A stretch of 64,000 nt of DNA from G963665185 sp049723905 (GCF_049723905.1 NZ_JBJKFD010000001.1:1302001-1366000); one strand, 5' to 3'; positions 26,470-35,271 are shown, counted from the stretch's first letter. Made by a program: numbers and translations. The notes: a model not told the origin generated them from the letters alone.

Positions 26470-26497
26470 TAAAGACCAGCCACCCGGCTGCCGATAA
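26470..26497 (+). promoter_or_regulatory. Sigma-28 (FliA) promoter
   Basis: TAAA, 16-nt spacer, then GCCGATAA, an exact match to the FliA -10 element; the consensus spacer is 15. The predicted start near 26504 gives about 39 nt of leader to the ATG at 26543 and argues against a GTG start at 26510. Confidence 0.7.
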
Positions 26498-26542
26498 AGA
26501 GACTGTAGCGTGCTTCATCCCGTGAAAGGCAGCATAAAAAGT

Positions 26543-27295
26543 ATGAACATAAGCTCGAACTTTACCAGCACGGCAACTGCAAATCTCCAGTTCTCCCAAA
26601 GAACGGGGAATTCAGTCAGCCCTGTTTCCCCCGCAAAGCAAATGACGGAGGAACCTGCTGCAAGTCAAAATCCGATCAGTTCCTACACGCGCAAATCTTC
26701 CGACGTTACCTTTTACGGTTCCGACAGCGGCATCAACAATTCGCGGTATATTACGGCCCTCAAGGACAGCTTTCAGGTAAAGAACGAATTCCGCAATCGG
26801 ATGCAGGGCATTCTGGACGTCCATCAGCAGATGGCTGCCAGTGCCAGCTCGTATGCTGAGCTCTACCTGGTGGGACGCAAGGCGGAAGAAGCTACCAAGC
26901 GCCTGGGCGACGAGACTGTAGCCAAGTCTGAAAATGAACGGATAGATAAAGACCGCGAGCAGACGGAAAAGGAACAGGAAGAAAAGATTCAGGAAAAGAA
27001 CACAGCCAAGGCTGATAAAAATTCCCCAACGGAAACAATCACCGAAGCTGTCAACAAGGTGCTCGAAGAAACAGGTACCGCCACCGGAGAGACGACTGGC
27101 AGCCTGACAGCCTCGCAAGAAACAGCCCAAACGGAAAGTGCCCGGTCTTCCCTTGCGGACCATCCCCTTATGCAGGCCGCAACCAACGTCTCGGCCGCAG
27201 CTTCCATTGAGCAGTATGCGCAGGCCCAACACGTCGCAGACAATAACGCGGCTGCGGCTGGTTCCGCGCCTTCCGGCATTCAGCTCACCGTATAG
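26543..27295 (+). CDS. Unknown coiled-coil protein, probably in the flagellar regulon
   Basis: 250 residues. The N-terminus is Ser/Thr/Asn-rich; a folded-looking segment around residues 60-120 (YITALKDSFQVKNEFRNRMQGIL) precedes a highly charged Lys/Glu coiled coil (about 125-165) and a low-complexity Thr/Ala/Gln tail. No signal peptide or TM. No family recognised. The FliA-type promoter suggests motility; the composition resembles hook- or export-related accessory proteins, but that is only analogy. The ribosome site is weak (AAAGG at 12 nt). Confidence 0.6.
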   Translation: MNISSNFTSTATANLQFSQRTGNSVSPVSPAKQMTEEPAASQNPISSYTRKSSDVTFYGSDSGINNSRYITALKDSFQVKNEFRNRMQGILDVHQQMAASASSYAELYLVGRKAEEATKRLGDETVAKSENERIDKDREQTEKEQEEKIQEKNTAKADKNSPTETITEAVNKVLEETGTATGETTGSLTASQETAQTESARSSLADHPLMQAATNVSAAASIEQYAQAQHVADNNAAAAGSAPSGIQLTV

Positions 27296-27455
27296 TTTTT
27301 CCCTTCCACTTGTTCCGGCAACACAGCGCTCCTACGCAACGGCCAATTTAAAGGCCACTGTGTCGTCACGCTGAGTTCCCTTGCTCCCTGCTTTTTTAAA
27401 GTATCCCGGAAATAGTCCTTGTATTGCCGACCGGCTTCAGGACGGGACACATAAA

Positions 27456-27491
27456 AAAGGAGAGAATCCCTTGCGAGACTCTCCCCTTTTG
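27456..27491 (-). terminator. Terminator of the gcv-lpd operon
   Basis: Minus-strand stem of about 10 bp with two internal mismatches, then CCTTTTTTAT, 20-50 nt past the lpd stop. Confidence 0.7.
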
Positions 27492-27509
27492 CTTTCTGAT
27501 AATTCGCTG

Positions 27510-28874
27510 CTATCTCAGTTTCTTTCTTTCGGCATGGCATGCCTCAAGGAGTGCTTCCTCGATGGATGGATGCGGAAAGATGAACTCGTCCAGGTCAGTG
27601 CGGCTCCAGCCCTGCATGACCATGACGGTCGCCAGGGTCGTCAGATGGGATACGCCGTATCCCACGCCGGTCACACCGCATACCTTGTTGTTCTTCCAGA
27701 AGACCTTGACCATCCCCTGTGTTTCGGCATGCGCCTGGGCAATGGGGTTGGCGGCAATGGGAAAGGTGGATACTTCCGCCTCCACGCCTTCCTTGAGAAG
27801 CTCCCGGCTTCCGGCTCCCACACGCATCACTTCGGGCGAACCGTAGATGCAGGAGGGACACGCGGAATCGTCATACGGAGCATCGGCCAGACCGCGCATG
27901 TGCTTCACAACATACCGGGCCTGGTGCTCGGCCGCATGGGCCAGCATCAGACGTCCGGTGACGTCGCCGACCGCATACACTCGCTCGGATGCACGCAGAT
28001 TTTCGTTCACCGTGACCCAACCGGGACCGGTGGTTTCAATTCCGGCCTTTTCCAGCTTCAGGTCCGGGCTGTTGGGCCGACGGCCCACAGCCACCAAGGC
28101 CTTGTCCGCCTCGATAACTTCGCCGCTTTCCAGGGTCAGTACAGCGCGACCACCCGAGGTAGCCAGATGCTGGACTTTTTTGCCCAGATGCAGATCCCAC
28201 TTGCGACGCTTGTACACACGGCCCAGTTCCAGGCCGATTTCAGCATCTTCAAACGGCGCAAGGCGATCCATGGCTTCCACCAGGATGATCTTTGTCCCGA
28301 GCCGTGAAAAGAACTGTCCGACTTCAAGGCCGATAACGCCTCCCCCCACGATGATGAGGGTTTCAGGCGCTTCCTTCAAGTCCAGAGCCTGATCGGAATT
28401 GAGCACGGCTTGCCCGTCCACTTCCATTCCAGGAAAGGCGAACGGACGGGAACCGGTTGCCAGTACGCAATGCTCAAACGGCAGCAGAATCGGCTTGCCG
28501 TTGCAAAGCACTTCAACAGCCCGTCCAGAATCCATGCGGGCTATGCCCTGGTAGAATTCGATTCCGGACTTTTCCAGACGCTGTCCCATGGCTTTCCCCA
28601 AGGCGGGCAGCAAGCGCTGCTTGCGCACCTGCAGGGCGGAAAGGTCCACATTGACCTCTCCCGACGCCACGCGCATACGGGACTGGGCTTCCAGAGCCTG
28701 TACCGGTTCTGTGGCCCCCAAAAAGAGCTTGGTGGGAATGCAGCCCCAGTTCAGGCAGGTTCCGCCCATGCGGTCCCGCTCCACCAGCGCGACTTTCATC
28801 CCCGCCCTGGCTCCTTCCAAGGCAGCGGCGTATCCACCGGGACCACCACCGACGACAACCAGATCAAGCGTCAT
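27510..28874 (-). CDS. lpd: Dihydrolipoyl dehydrogenase (L protein)
   Basis: 454 residues from the ATG at 28874, inside the 3' end of gcvPB (11-nt overlap), with GGAG 7 nt upstream. FAD motif VVVGGGPGGYAAA, redox disulfide GGTCLNWGCIPTK and NAD motif IIVGGGVIGLEVGQ. The C-terminal active-site His-x4-Glu seems to be replaced: the tail ends HPSIEEALLEACH, which retains H-P-S-x-E-E. It reoxidises the dihydrolipoyl arm of GcvH. Last gene of the operon. Confidence 0.93.
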   Translation of the reverse strand: MTLDLVVVGGGPGGYAAALEGARAGMKVALVERDRMGGTCLNWGCIPTKLFLGATEPVQALEAQSRMRVASGEVNVDLSALQVRKQRLLPALGKAMGQRLEKSGIEFYQGIARMDSGRAVEVLCNGKPILLPFEHCVLATGSRPFAFPGMEVDGQAVLNSDQALDLKEAPETLIIVGGGVIGLEVGQFFSRLGTKIILVEAMDRLAPFEDAEIGLELGRVYKRRKWDLHLGKKVQHLATSGGRAVLTLESGEVIEADKALVAVGRRPNSPDLKLEKAGIETTGPGWVTVNENLRASERVYAVGDVTGRLMLAHAAEHQARYVVKHMRGLADAPYDDSACPSCIYGSPEVMRVGAGSRELLKEGVEAEVSTFPIAANPIAQAHAETQGMVKVFWKNNKVCGVTGVGYGVSHLTTLATVMVMQGWSRTDLDEFIFPHPSIEEALLEACHAERKKLR

Positions 28875-30309
28875 CTGTAAGCTCCATGGCGCGGGCGGCA
28901 CGGGTTTCGTCCAGCCGTTTCACGGGCAGGGTCACGGGCGCGGCATGGAGCGCTTCTGGATTGGTGTCGGCAAGAGCCAGTATTTCAATAAGATCGTCCA
29001 CGAACTTGTCGAGCACTTCCTTGCTCTCGGTTTCCGTGGGTTCAATCATCAGGCATTCCTTGACGATAAGCGGGAAGTAGATGGTGGGAGCGTGGTATCC
29101 CTTGTCCAGCAGCGCCTTGGCAATGTCCAACGCACGCACGCCGCACTCGGCCTGTTTACAGGCCGAAGCCACAAACTCGTGCATGCAGATGCGGTTGTAC
29201 GGAATGTTCAGGTAGTCTTCCAAACGCTTGCGCAGGTAGTTTGCCGAAAGCACGGCGTTTTCCGAGGCACGGCGCAGTCCGTCGCGTCCAAGACGCAGGA
29301 TGTAGGCGTAGGCCTTGAGAAAGACACCGAAGTTTCCGTAAAACGGCGCCACGTAGCCAATGGACTTGGGGTGGTCGTACGACAGGGCGTACATACCGTC
29401 TTCCAGCTTGTGCACGCGGGAGACGGGCAGAAAATCAACAAGCTTTTCGCTTACGCCCACCGGGCCGGAACCGGGACCGCCTCCGCCGTGCGGCGTGGCA
29501 AAGGTCTTGTGCAGGTTCAGGTGCACGACGTCGAAGCCCGCATCGCCCACACGCATCTTGCCCATGATGGCATTGAGGTTGGCGCCATCGTAGTACAGCA
29601 GCGCGTCCTTCTCGTGCAACAGACGCACGATTTCCGGCAGATGCTTTTCAAACAGTCCCAGGGTGTTGGGGCATGTCATCATCAGAGCGGCCACATCGTC
29701 ATCCAACGCAGCGGCCAGCGCCTCGGGATCGATCATGCCGTCGTGCGATTCAATGCTCACAACCTCGAACCCGGCCAGAGAAGCCGAAGCGGGGTTGGTT
29801 CCATGGGCCGAATCAGGGCAGAGCACCTTGGTCTTCTTGTTGCCTTTGTCCTTGTGGTAGGCGGCAATCAGCATGGCTCCGGTAAGCTCTCCATGCGCCC
29901 CGGCCATGGGGTGCAGGGTAAAACCGGCCATACCGGTGAGCTCGCAGAGCAGCTCTTCCATGTGATGCATCACTTCCAGAGCGCCTTGGCACATGCTGCC
30001 CGCGCCCTGAAGCTGCGGAAGCATGGGGTGCAGTGCGGCAAAACCTTCCAGCGCGGCAACGCCTTCCATGAATTTGGGGTTGTACTTCATGGTGCAGGAG
30101 CCGAGCGGATAGAAGTTGGAGTCCACGCCGTAGTTGCGGTTGGACAGCTCGGTGAAGTGGCGTACCACGTCGAGTTCGGAAAGAGACGGCAGTCCGGCGT
30201 CCTTGCCCCGCAGAAGAGACGCATCAATGTATTGCGAAACATCGTTGGACGGCTTTTCGGGCCAGACACCTTCGCGACCGGGCTTGGATTTGGCGAATAC
30301 GGTTTTCAC
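28864..30309 (-). CDS. gcvPB: Glycine dehydrogenase (decarboxylating) subunit 2
   Basis: 481 residues. Pyridoxal-phosphate lysine in NLHKTFATPHGGGGPGSGPVG, the P-protein signature. Together with GcvPA it forms the two-subunit P protein, which decarboxylates glycine and passes aminomethyl to lipoyl-GcvH. The start is a GTG at 30309 with GGGAGG upstream, overlapping the gcvPA stop by 4 nt (GTGA), which implies translational coupling. Confidence 0.95.
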   Translation of the reverse strand: MKTVFAKSKPGREGVWPEKPSNDVSQYIDASLLRGKDAGLPSLSELDVVRHFTELSNRNYGVDSNFYPLGSCTMKYNPKFMEGVAALEGFAALHPMLPQLQGAGSMCQGALEVMHHMEELLCELTGMAGFTLHPMAGAHGELTGAMLIAAYHKDKGNKKTKVLCPDSAHGTNPASASLAGFEVVSIESHDGMIDPEALAAALDDDVAALMMTCPNTLGLFEKHLPEIVRLLHEKDALLYYDGANLNAIMGKMRVGDAGFDVVHLNLHKTFATPHGGGGPGSGPVGVSEKLVDFLPVSRVHKLEDGMYALSYDHPKSIGYVAPFYGNFGVFLKAYAYILRLGRDGLRRASENAVLSANYLRKRLEDYLNIPYNRICMHEFVASACKQAECGVRALDIAKALLDKGYHAPTIYFPLIVKECLMIEPTETESKEVLDKFVDDLIEILALADTNPEALHAAPVTLPVKRLDETRAARAMELTDDA

Positions 30310-31637
30310 AGCAGGCCTCCCAGGATTTCGGTCATGATGCCGATGTCTTCACGGGTATTCTTTTCGGTGCAGGCCACCAGCAGGCAGTTGTCCAGGTCCT
30401 TGTAATAGCGGCCAAGGGGGAAGCCGGGCACGAATCCACGTTCGGTAAGCCGATCGACCGCATCGAAAGCGGAGATGGGCAGGCGGACGGCAAACTCGTT
30501 GGCAAAGGGGCCATCAGTGTAGAGCTCCACGCCCGGCAGAGCGGTCAGACGCTCGGCTGCATAGTGGGCACGCTCAATGCTCAGAGCGGCAGTGCGCTTG
30601 AGCCCTTCCTCACCCAGCAGGCACATGTGAATCAATGCCCGCAGGGCGCACAACGCCTGATTGGAACAAATGTTGGATGTGGCCTTCTGACGGCGGATGT
30701 GCTGTTCGCGGGCCTGCAGGGTCAACACGTATCCGGTACGTCCGTCCAGATCCAACGTGCGTCCGGCAATGCGTCCCGGGAACTGGCGGATAAGTTTTTT
30801 GGTGCAGGTCATGATGCCAAGGTAGGGACCGCCGAAAGACAGCGGCATGCCCAGGGACTGGCCTTCGGCAACGGCGATGTCCGCACCCATTTGCCCGGGT
30901 GTTTTGAGCACCGACTGCATGAGCGGATAAACCGACAGAATGGAGAGCGCCTTGACCTCGCGGGCTTTGGCAAACAGGTCGGTGAAATCGTTGACATGGC
31001 CGAAGAAGTTGGGGTTCTGCACCACAACAGCGGCTACGTCCTTGTCCAGAGCGGCGATCATGGAGGCCACCGGGGTGACGCCCTGCTCGTGCGGAACCGT
31101 CACCAGTTCCAGATTCAGGTTGGACGTATAGGAAGCCAGCATGATCCTGTAGATGGGGCTGACCGCCTCGCTGATGAGAAATTTACGGCGTTTGGTGGCC
31201 CGTACGGCCATCATCATGGATTCGAAAAGAGCCGATCCTCCGTCGTAGACACTGGCATTGGCACATTCCATGTCCAACAGACGTGCGACCGAAGTCTGAT
31301 ATTCGAAAATGGCCTGCAGGGTCCCCTGCGAAGCCTCGGGCTGATACGGAGTATACGCGGTGTAGAACTCTCCGCGCCCGCTCAGGGCGTCCACCGCATC
31401 AGGTATATAGTGGTCGTAAAATCCCGCACCCAGAAAACTTTTCAGGTCGGTGCGGTTGCGGGAGGCAAGAAACGACAGATGGCGCTTGACGTCCATCTCG
31501 CTTTTGCCCTCAGGCAGGTTAAAACTCCGGGGGCGCAGGGATTCGGGGATATCGGCGAACAGGTCGTCGATGGACCTTACTCCGATGGCCTCCAGCATCT
31601 CGCCGGTTTCCGAACTCGTGTGCGGGATGTAGGGCAT
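30306..31637 (-). CDS. gcvPA: Glycine dehydrogenase (decarboxylating) subunit 1
   Basis: 443 residues. The family start (M-P-Y-I-P-H-T, then E-M-L-E-A-I-G) marks the ATG at 31637, with AAGGAG 9 nt upstream; the frame is open to 31775 without a site. Contains FLGAGFYDHYIPDAVD, YTPYQPEASQGTLQAIFEYQ and NVYDGGS-like motifs of GcvPA. Forms the P protein with GcvPB. A 206-nt gap separates it from gcvH. Confidence 0.95.
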   Translation of the reverse strand: MPYIPHTSSETGEMLEAIGVRSIDDLFADIPESLRPRSFNLPEGKSEMDVKRHLSFLASRNRTDLKSFLGAGFYDHYIPDAVDALSGRGEFYTAYTPYQPEASQGTLQAIFEYQTSVARLLDMECANASVYDGGSALFESMMMAVRATKRRKFLISEAVSPIYRIMLASYTSNLNLELVTVPHEQGVTPVASMIAALDKDVAAVVVQNPNFFGHVNDFTDLFAKAREVKALSILSVYPLMQSVLKTPGQMGADIAVAEGQSLGMPLSFGGPYLGIMTCTKKLIRQFPGRIAGRTLDLDGRTGYVLTLQAREQHIRRQKATSNICSNQALCALRALIHMCLLGEEGLKRTAALSIERAHYAAERLTALPGVELYTDGPFANEFAVRLPISAFDAVDRLTERGFVPGFPLGRYYKDLDNCLLVACTEKNTREDIGIMTEILGGLL

Positions 31638-31843
31638 GGATAGAACTCCTTGCTGCATATCCGAACTTCCCCAAAAGGGAAGCTGGCTCGCATGGAAGGT
31701 GGAACGTCCCGTCAGAACTCGCAGAAAAGCTGTTCCAGGCGGCACGCGGAAAAACAAAGAGCAGCCAAAGAACAAAGCCGCCGGAGAGCCAATGCGGAAC
31801 AGTTGCTCACATCAACAGACCGGCGACAGAATATACAGGAAAA

Positions 31844-32224
31844 CTAGTGTGCTTCTTCGTCAACAACATGCTGGTAATCGCCGGCATCCATCAGACCTTC
31901 GGGGTCTTCGGACAGCCTGACACGGATCATCCAGCCATCATTGTAGGGATCGTCGTTGACGATACCGGGATTCGCGTCCAGGTCCTCGTTGACAGCAATA
32001 ACCTCGCCTGACACGGGGCAGTAGATTTCGCTGGCAGCCTTGACCGACTCAACACTTCCCATTTCGTCTCCGGCACTCAGTTCCTGGCCGACTTCGGGCA
32101 ATTCGACATAAGTCAGATCGCCAAGCTGTTCCTGAGCAAAATGTGTAATGCCTACAACAGCTTCGCCATCTTCGATGCGAATCCATTCGTGTGATTTTGT
32201 ATACAGCAATTCCTTTGGAATCAT
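31844..32224 (-). CDS. gcvH: Glycine cleavage system H protein
   Basis: 126 residues with the lipoylation site at Lys62 in GSVESVKAASEIY. It carries the aminomethyl group among P, T and L proteins. GGAGGAGG precedes the ATG at 32224. First gene of the gcvH-gcvPA-gcvPB-lpd cluster. No gcvT is present in the window, so the T protein must be elsewhere. No glycine riboswitch is recognisable upstream. Confidence 0.96.
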   Translation of the reverse strand: MIPKELLYTKSHEWIRIEDGEAVVGITHFAQEQLGDLTYVELPEVGQELSAGDEMGSVESVKAASEIYCPVSGEVIAVNEDLDANPGIVNDDPYNDGWMIRVRLSEDPEGLMDAGDYQHVVDEEAH

Positions 32225-32297
32225 CAGGGGCCTCCTCCTTGGAGCGGTTGCTGAAAATAGCTTAAGTTTGAAATCGCCTATCGCCATTAGAACTCTA

Positions 32298-32341
32298 TGT
32301 AAAGGGTGTTTTTTGATCAACAGCCTTTACAGGATTTTTTT
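32298..32341. promoter_or_regulatory. 13-bp inverted repeat upstream of gcvH
   Basis: TGTAAAGGGTGTT and AACAGCCTTTACA are 13-bp arms with one mismatch and an 18-nt spacer, centred about 95 bp before gcvH. On the plus strand a T7 run follows, but no plus-strand gene ends here. May be an operator or leader hairpin; function is inference. Confidence 0.5.
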
Positions 32342-32493
32342 AGTAAAATGGCCTCTGGAAAGTTGCTTTTTTCGGATTTCAGCTATTTTTCCATACAAGG
32401 CACCGTTCGTGCTACGCACTTGATTGTTTCGTAGTCACACTGCTATACTCTGTGAATACAGAGACAAACAACCCCCTCAAAGAACATATCTTT

Positions 32494-33186
32494 ATGAACA
32501 AAACGAACGCGGCACTCGCATCAACCGGCACAATGGAAACCCTTGTGTACACCATTGCCGGACATGATTGGCGTCTCATGCGGGACGCCGACCTGGAAAC
32601 CCTATGGGCCAGGATGACCGATGTGGACAATGCCGAAGACCATATCCCCTATTGGGCCGAAGTATGGCCTGCCAGCCTTTTGCTGGCGCAGCATATCGCA
32701 ACACAGGGGCCAAAACTTCAGGGCCTTCGCTGCCTGGACGTAGGCTGCGGCCTTGGACTTAGCGCCCTGGTGGCCACGGAAATGGGAGCGCAGGTTACAG
32801 CCTTCGACTCCGAATACCCTGCCTTGCGCTATGCCCATTTGAATGCCGAGGAGAACAGGCAGCCCCAACCGCTCTGGCTCCAGATGGATTGGCGCCATCC
32901 GGCGCTGACCCAAAACTCCTTCGACCTGATTTGGGGTGGCGACATCGTTTACGAAAAGCGCTTCTTCGAGCCTTTGGAAGCCCTTTTCCGCCACGTACTC
33001 GCCCCCGGGGGAAAAGTCTGGCTGTCACAGCCCAAACGCGAAGTAAGTGTTCCGGTATGGGACCGATTCGCCTCGCTGGGCTGGAAGACCGAGGAAATCC
33101 TCAGGCAAAACGTCCATGACGGAAACTTGCGGGTAAACGTCAATCTGCGGGAGCTGACACTCCCCAACAAGCTGTCGGGCGCATAA
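32494..33186 (+). CDS. Class I SAM-dependent methyltransferase
   Basis: About 230 residues. SAM motif I is CLDVGCGLGLSALVATEMGAQVTAFD; motif II WGGDIVYEKRFFEPLEALFRHVLAPGGKVWL. The order and the PYWAEVWPAS segment resemble the ETFB-lysine/nicotinamide N-methyltransferase-like (METTL20/NNT1) group, so a protein or small-molecule target is possible. Start uncertain among 32452 (GTG), 32494 and 32533 (ATG); none has a strong ribosome site. Followed by nikR after 18 nt. Confidence 0.78.
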   Translation: MNKTNAALASTGTMETLVYTIAGHDWRLMRDADLETLWARMTDVDNAEDHIPYWAEVWPASLLLAQHIATQGPKLQGLRCLDVGCGLGLSALVATEMGAQVTAFDSEYPALRYAHLNAEENRQPQPLWLQMDWRHPALTQNSFDLIWGGDIVYEKRFFEPLEALFRHVLAPGGKVWLSQPKREVSVPVWDRFASLGWKTEEILRQNVHDGNLRVNVNLRELTLPNKLSGA

Positions 33187-33204
33187 TACCCGAAGGAGCA
33201 AACC

Positions 33205-33624
33205 ATGGGTAAAACCATCCGTTTTGGCGTGTCCCTGGATTCGGACCTGCTGCAAAAATTCGACGAACTCTGCGAAGAAAGGTGCTATCAGACCCGGAGT
33301 GAAGCTATCCGCGACCTGATCCGCAACACCCTGGTACAAAAGGAATGGGAAGACACCGACAATGAACTTGCCGGCACCCTTTCCCTGGTTTACGACCACC
33401 ACCAGAGCGATCTTGCCCAGCGGCTCACGGAAATCCAACACGACTCACACGATGTGATCCTCTCTTCCCTCCATGTGCATCTGGACCACTACAACTGTTT
33501 GGAAGTTATCGTATTGCGCGGGCCGGGCAACGATATTCGCGACCTTGCCCAGCGTTTGATCTCCACCAAGGGGGTCAAGCATGGAAAACTCGGACTGACG
33601 ACCACGGGACAGGATCTCAAATAG
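33205..33624 (+). CDS. nikR: Nickel-responsive regulator NikR
   Basis: 139 residues: N-terminal ribbon-helix-helix (IRFGVSLDSDLLQKFDEL) and C-terminal ACT-like nickel domain. The four high-affinity ligands are present at His79, His90, His92 and Cys98, exactly 3 ahead of E. coli His76/87/89/Cys95. Represses nickel uptake genes when nickel is plentiful; important in hydrogenase-rich sulfate reducers. AAGGAG at 6-7 nt before the ATG. Its stop codon is followed directly by the folE2 ATG. Confidence 0.95.
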   Translation: MGKTIRFGVSLDSDLLQKFDELCEERCYQTRSEAIRDLIRNTLVQKEWEDTDNELAGTLSLVYDHHQSDLAQRLTEIQHDSHDVILSSLHVHLDHYNCLEVIVLRGPGNDIRDLAQRLISTKGVKHGKLGLTTTGQDLK

Positions 33625-34413
33625 ATGAAAGATGTACAAAGCGGTCCCGCGGATGTGGCTCTGGCCATCAACCGCGTGGGCGTGAAGGGACTGCGCACCC
33701 CCCTTGTAGTGCGCGACAAGGCCAATGGCGAACAACACACCGTGGCCAGCGTGGACCTCAGCGTAGACCTGCCCGGCGATTTCAAGGGCACCCATATGAG
33801 CCGCTTCATCGAAGCCATGGAGCAATGGGAAGGCGGCCTGGATTATACCTCATGCATGTGCCTTATGACCGACATCCGCCAACGCCTGGAAGCGTCGCGC
33901 GCGCATGCGGTACTGCGGTTCCCCTATTTTGTCCGCAAAAAAGCCCCCTCCAGCGGCAGCTCCGCCGTCATGCACTACGACTGCACCCTGGAAAGCGATT
34001 ATTCCGGCCAGAATCTCAATTTCCTGCTCACCGTGGAAATACCGGTTATGACCGTATGCCCTTGCTCCCTGGCCATCAGCGATTTCGGAGCCCACAGCCA
34101 GCGGGCCATTGTCCGCATCAGCTGCCGTTCCAGCGGGTTCGTCTGGATAGAAGATCTGGTGGAAGTGGCCGAAACATCAGGCTCGTCGCCGGTCTTTTCC
34201 CTGCTCAAACGGGAAGATGAAAAATCGGTTACGGAAACGGCCTTTTCCCACCCCATGTTCGTGGAAGATGTTGTCCGGGCCGCAGCCCAGCAGCTGGACA
34301 ACCACGAGCGCGTCACCTGGTACAGGGTGGAAGTGGAAAGCCTGGAATCCATCCATAACCACAGCGCCTTTGCCGTTATCAAAAGAGACAAGACTGCCGA
34401 ATCGCAGACCTGA
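33625..34413 (+). CDS. folE2: GTP cyclohydrolase FolE2 (type IB)
   Basis: 262 residues. The family active-site region MTVCPCSLAISDFGAHSQRA (Cys145/Cys147) and the opening LPGDFKGTHMSRF are clear. Converts GTP to dihydroneopterin triphosphate, the first step to folate. The type IB enzyme accepts metals other than Zn. It starts on the base after the nikR stop, so translation is likely coupled. Its last about 70 bp are part of a 235-bp duplication that leaves a gene-tail copy downstream. Confidence 0.93.
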   Translation: MKDVQSGPADVALAINRVGVKGLRTPLVVRDKANGEQHTVASVDLSVDLPGDFKGTHMSRFIEAMEQWEGGLDYTSCMCLMTDIRQRLEASRAHAVLRFPYFVRKKAPSSGSSAVMHYDCTLESDYSGQNLNFLLTVEIPVMTVCPCSLAISDFGAHSQRAIVRISCRSSGFVWIEDLVEVAETSGSSPVFSLLKREDEKSVTETAFSHPMFVEDVVRAAAQQLDNHERVTWYRVEVESLESIHNHSAFAVIKRDKTAESQT

Positions 34414-34815
34414 AAGCATATCTTCAGCCAGATGGATTCCAGAATCTCGAAAGGGCAGGCTGTTCGTAAAGGTGCGAGAGCAAGGCGGGAGAAAAAATCA
34501 AGGCCGACGCGTATTCTTCCATACGCGAGGATTTGAGTTTTTAGAACCAACGACGCTATCGCGCCTTTGGCGGCAGCCTGGAATCCGTCCATAACCACAG
34601 CGCCTCTGCCGTTATCAAAAGAGACAAGACTACCGACTCGCAGACCTGAAAGCATAGTTTCGTCCAGATGGATTCCAGAATCCCCATGGGCAGGCTGTTC
34701 GTAAAGGTGCGAGAGCAAGGCGGGAGAAAAAATCAAGGCCGACGCGTATTCTTTCATACGCGAGGATTTGAGTTTTTCGAACCAACGACGCTATCGTGCC
34801 TTTGGCGGCAGCCTG
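34341..34815 (+). repeat. Tandem 235-bp duplication: folE2 tail plus dispersed repeat
   Basis: Segment 34341-34576 recurs at 34577-34812 with about 10% divergence. Each copy holds the last codons of folE2 (intact in copy 1; a tail fragment in copy 2) and one 125-bp unit of the dispersed repeat (34456-34580 and 34691-34815), each bounded by CAGGCTG and GGCAGCCTG. Inside each unit ACGCGTATTCTT pairs with ATACGCG and an AAAATCAA/TTTGAGTTTT pair surrounds it. Confidence 0.85.
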
Positions 34816-34888
34816 CTCGGCGAGCACCGCATTTGCCCCAGAACTTCGTCCACCAACCTAGTCGGCGAAGCACTATAAAATAGAGGGG

Positions 34889-34917
34889 TTGACCGGTCTT
34901 TACGTACTTCTTATATT
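34889..34917 (+). promoter_or_regulatory. Sigma-70 promoter right at the FlgC-like gene start
   Basis: TTGACC, 17-nt spacer, TATATT. The predicted start lies about 7 nt on, at the A of the ATG (34924), which would make the message leaderless. Confidence 0.6.
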
Positions 34918-34923
34918 AACCCC

Positions 34924-35271
34924 ATGAGAGTCGATACCAGCCTTTCCGCAATGAACGCCTTCGGGGTGTCCGCACAGGTTACGGCAAACAACGTGGCCAA
35001 TGTGAACACGGACGATTTTCAGGCCTCGCGGACCAATCTGGAAACCGGACCGGACGACAACGGCGTCCGCGTGGCGTCCATCCAAAAGGACACTACACCC
35101 GGTTCCCCCCTGCCAGAAACAGGGCCTACTGGTGCCACCCGCACCAGCAATACGGATATCGGACGCGAAATGGTCAACCTCGGCGTTACGCAGCGGGGCT
35201 ATGAAGCCAACGCAAAAGTAATCCGTACCCAGGATGAAATGGTCGGGTATCTGCTGAACGAAATGATCTGA
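34924..35271 (+). CDS. Mini flagellar rod/hook-type protein (FlgC-like)
   Basis: 115 residues. The N-terminus (LSAMNAFGVSAQVTANNVANVNTDDFQASR) is the conserved rod-protein segment and the C-terminus (NTDIGREMVNLGVTQRGYEANAKVIRTQDEMVGYLL) the matching partner helix of FlgB/C/E/F/G proteins. Only about 40 residues lie between, so the middle domain is missing. Not in a flagellar operon here. No Shine-Dalgarno. Could be an accessory axial protein. Terminator follows. Confidence 0.82.
   Translation: MRVDTSLSAMNAFGVSAQVTANNVANVNTDDFQASRTNLETGPDDNGVRVASIQKDTTPGSPLPETGPTGATRTSNTDIGREMVNLGVTQRGYEANAKVIRTQDEMVGYLLNEMI

Noticed and set aside
28588..30405. 605-codon plus-strand frame
   Set aside because: Antisense of gcvPB.
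32225..32440. Glycine riboswitch before gcvH
   Set aside because: None of the conserved glycine aptamer core segments could be found on the minus strand.
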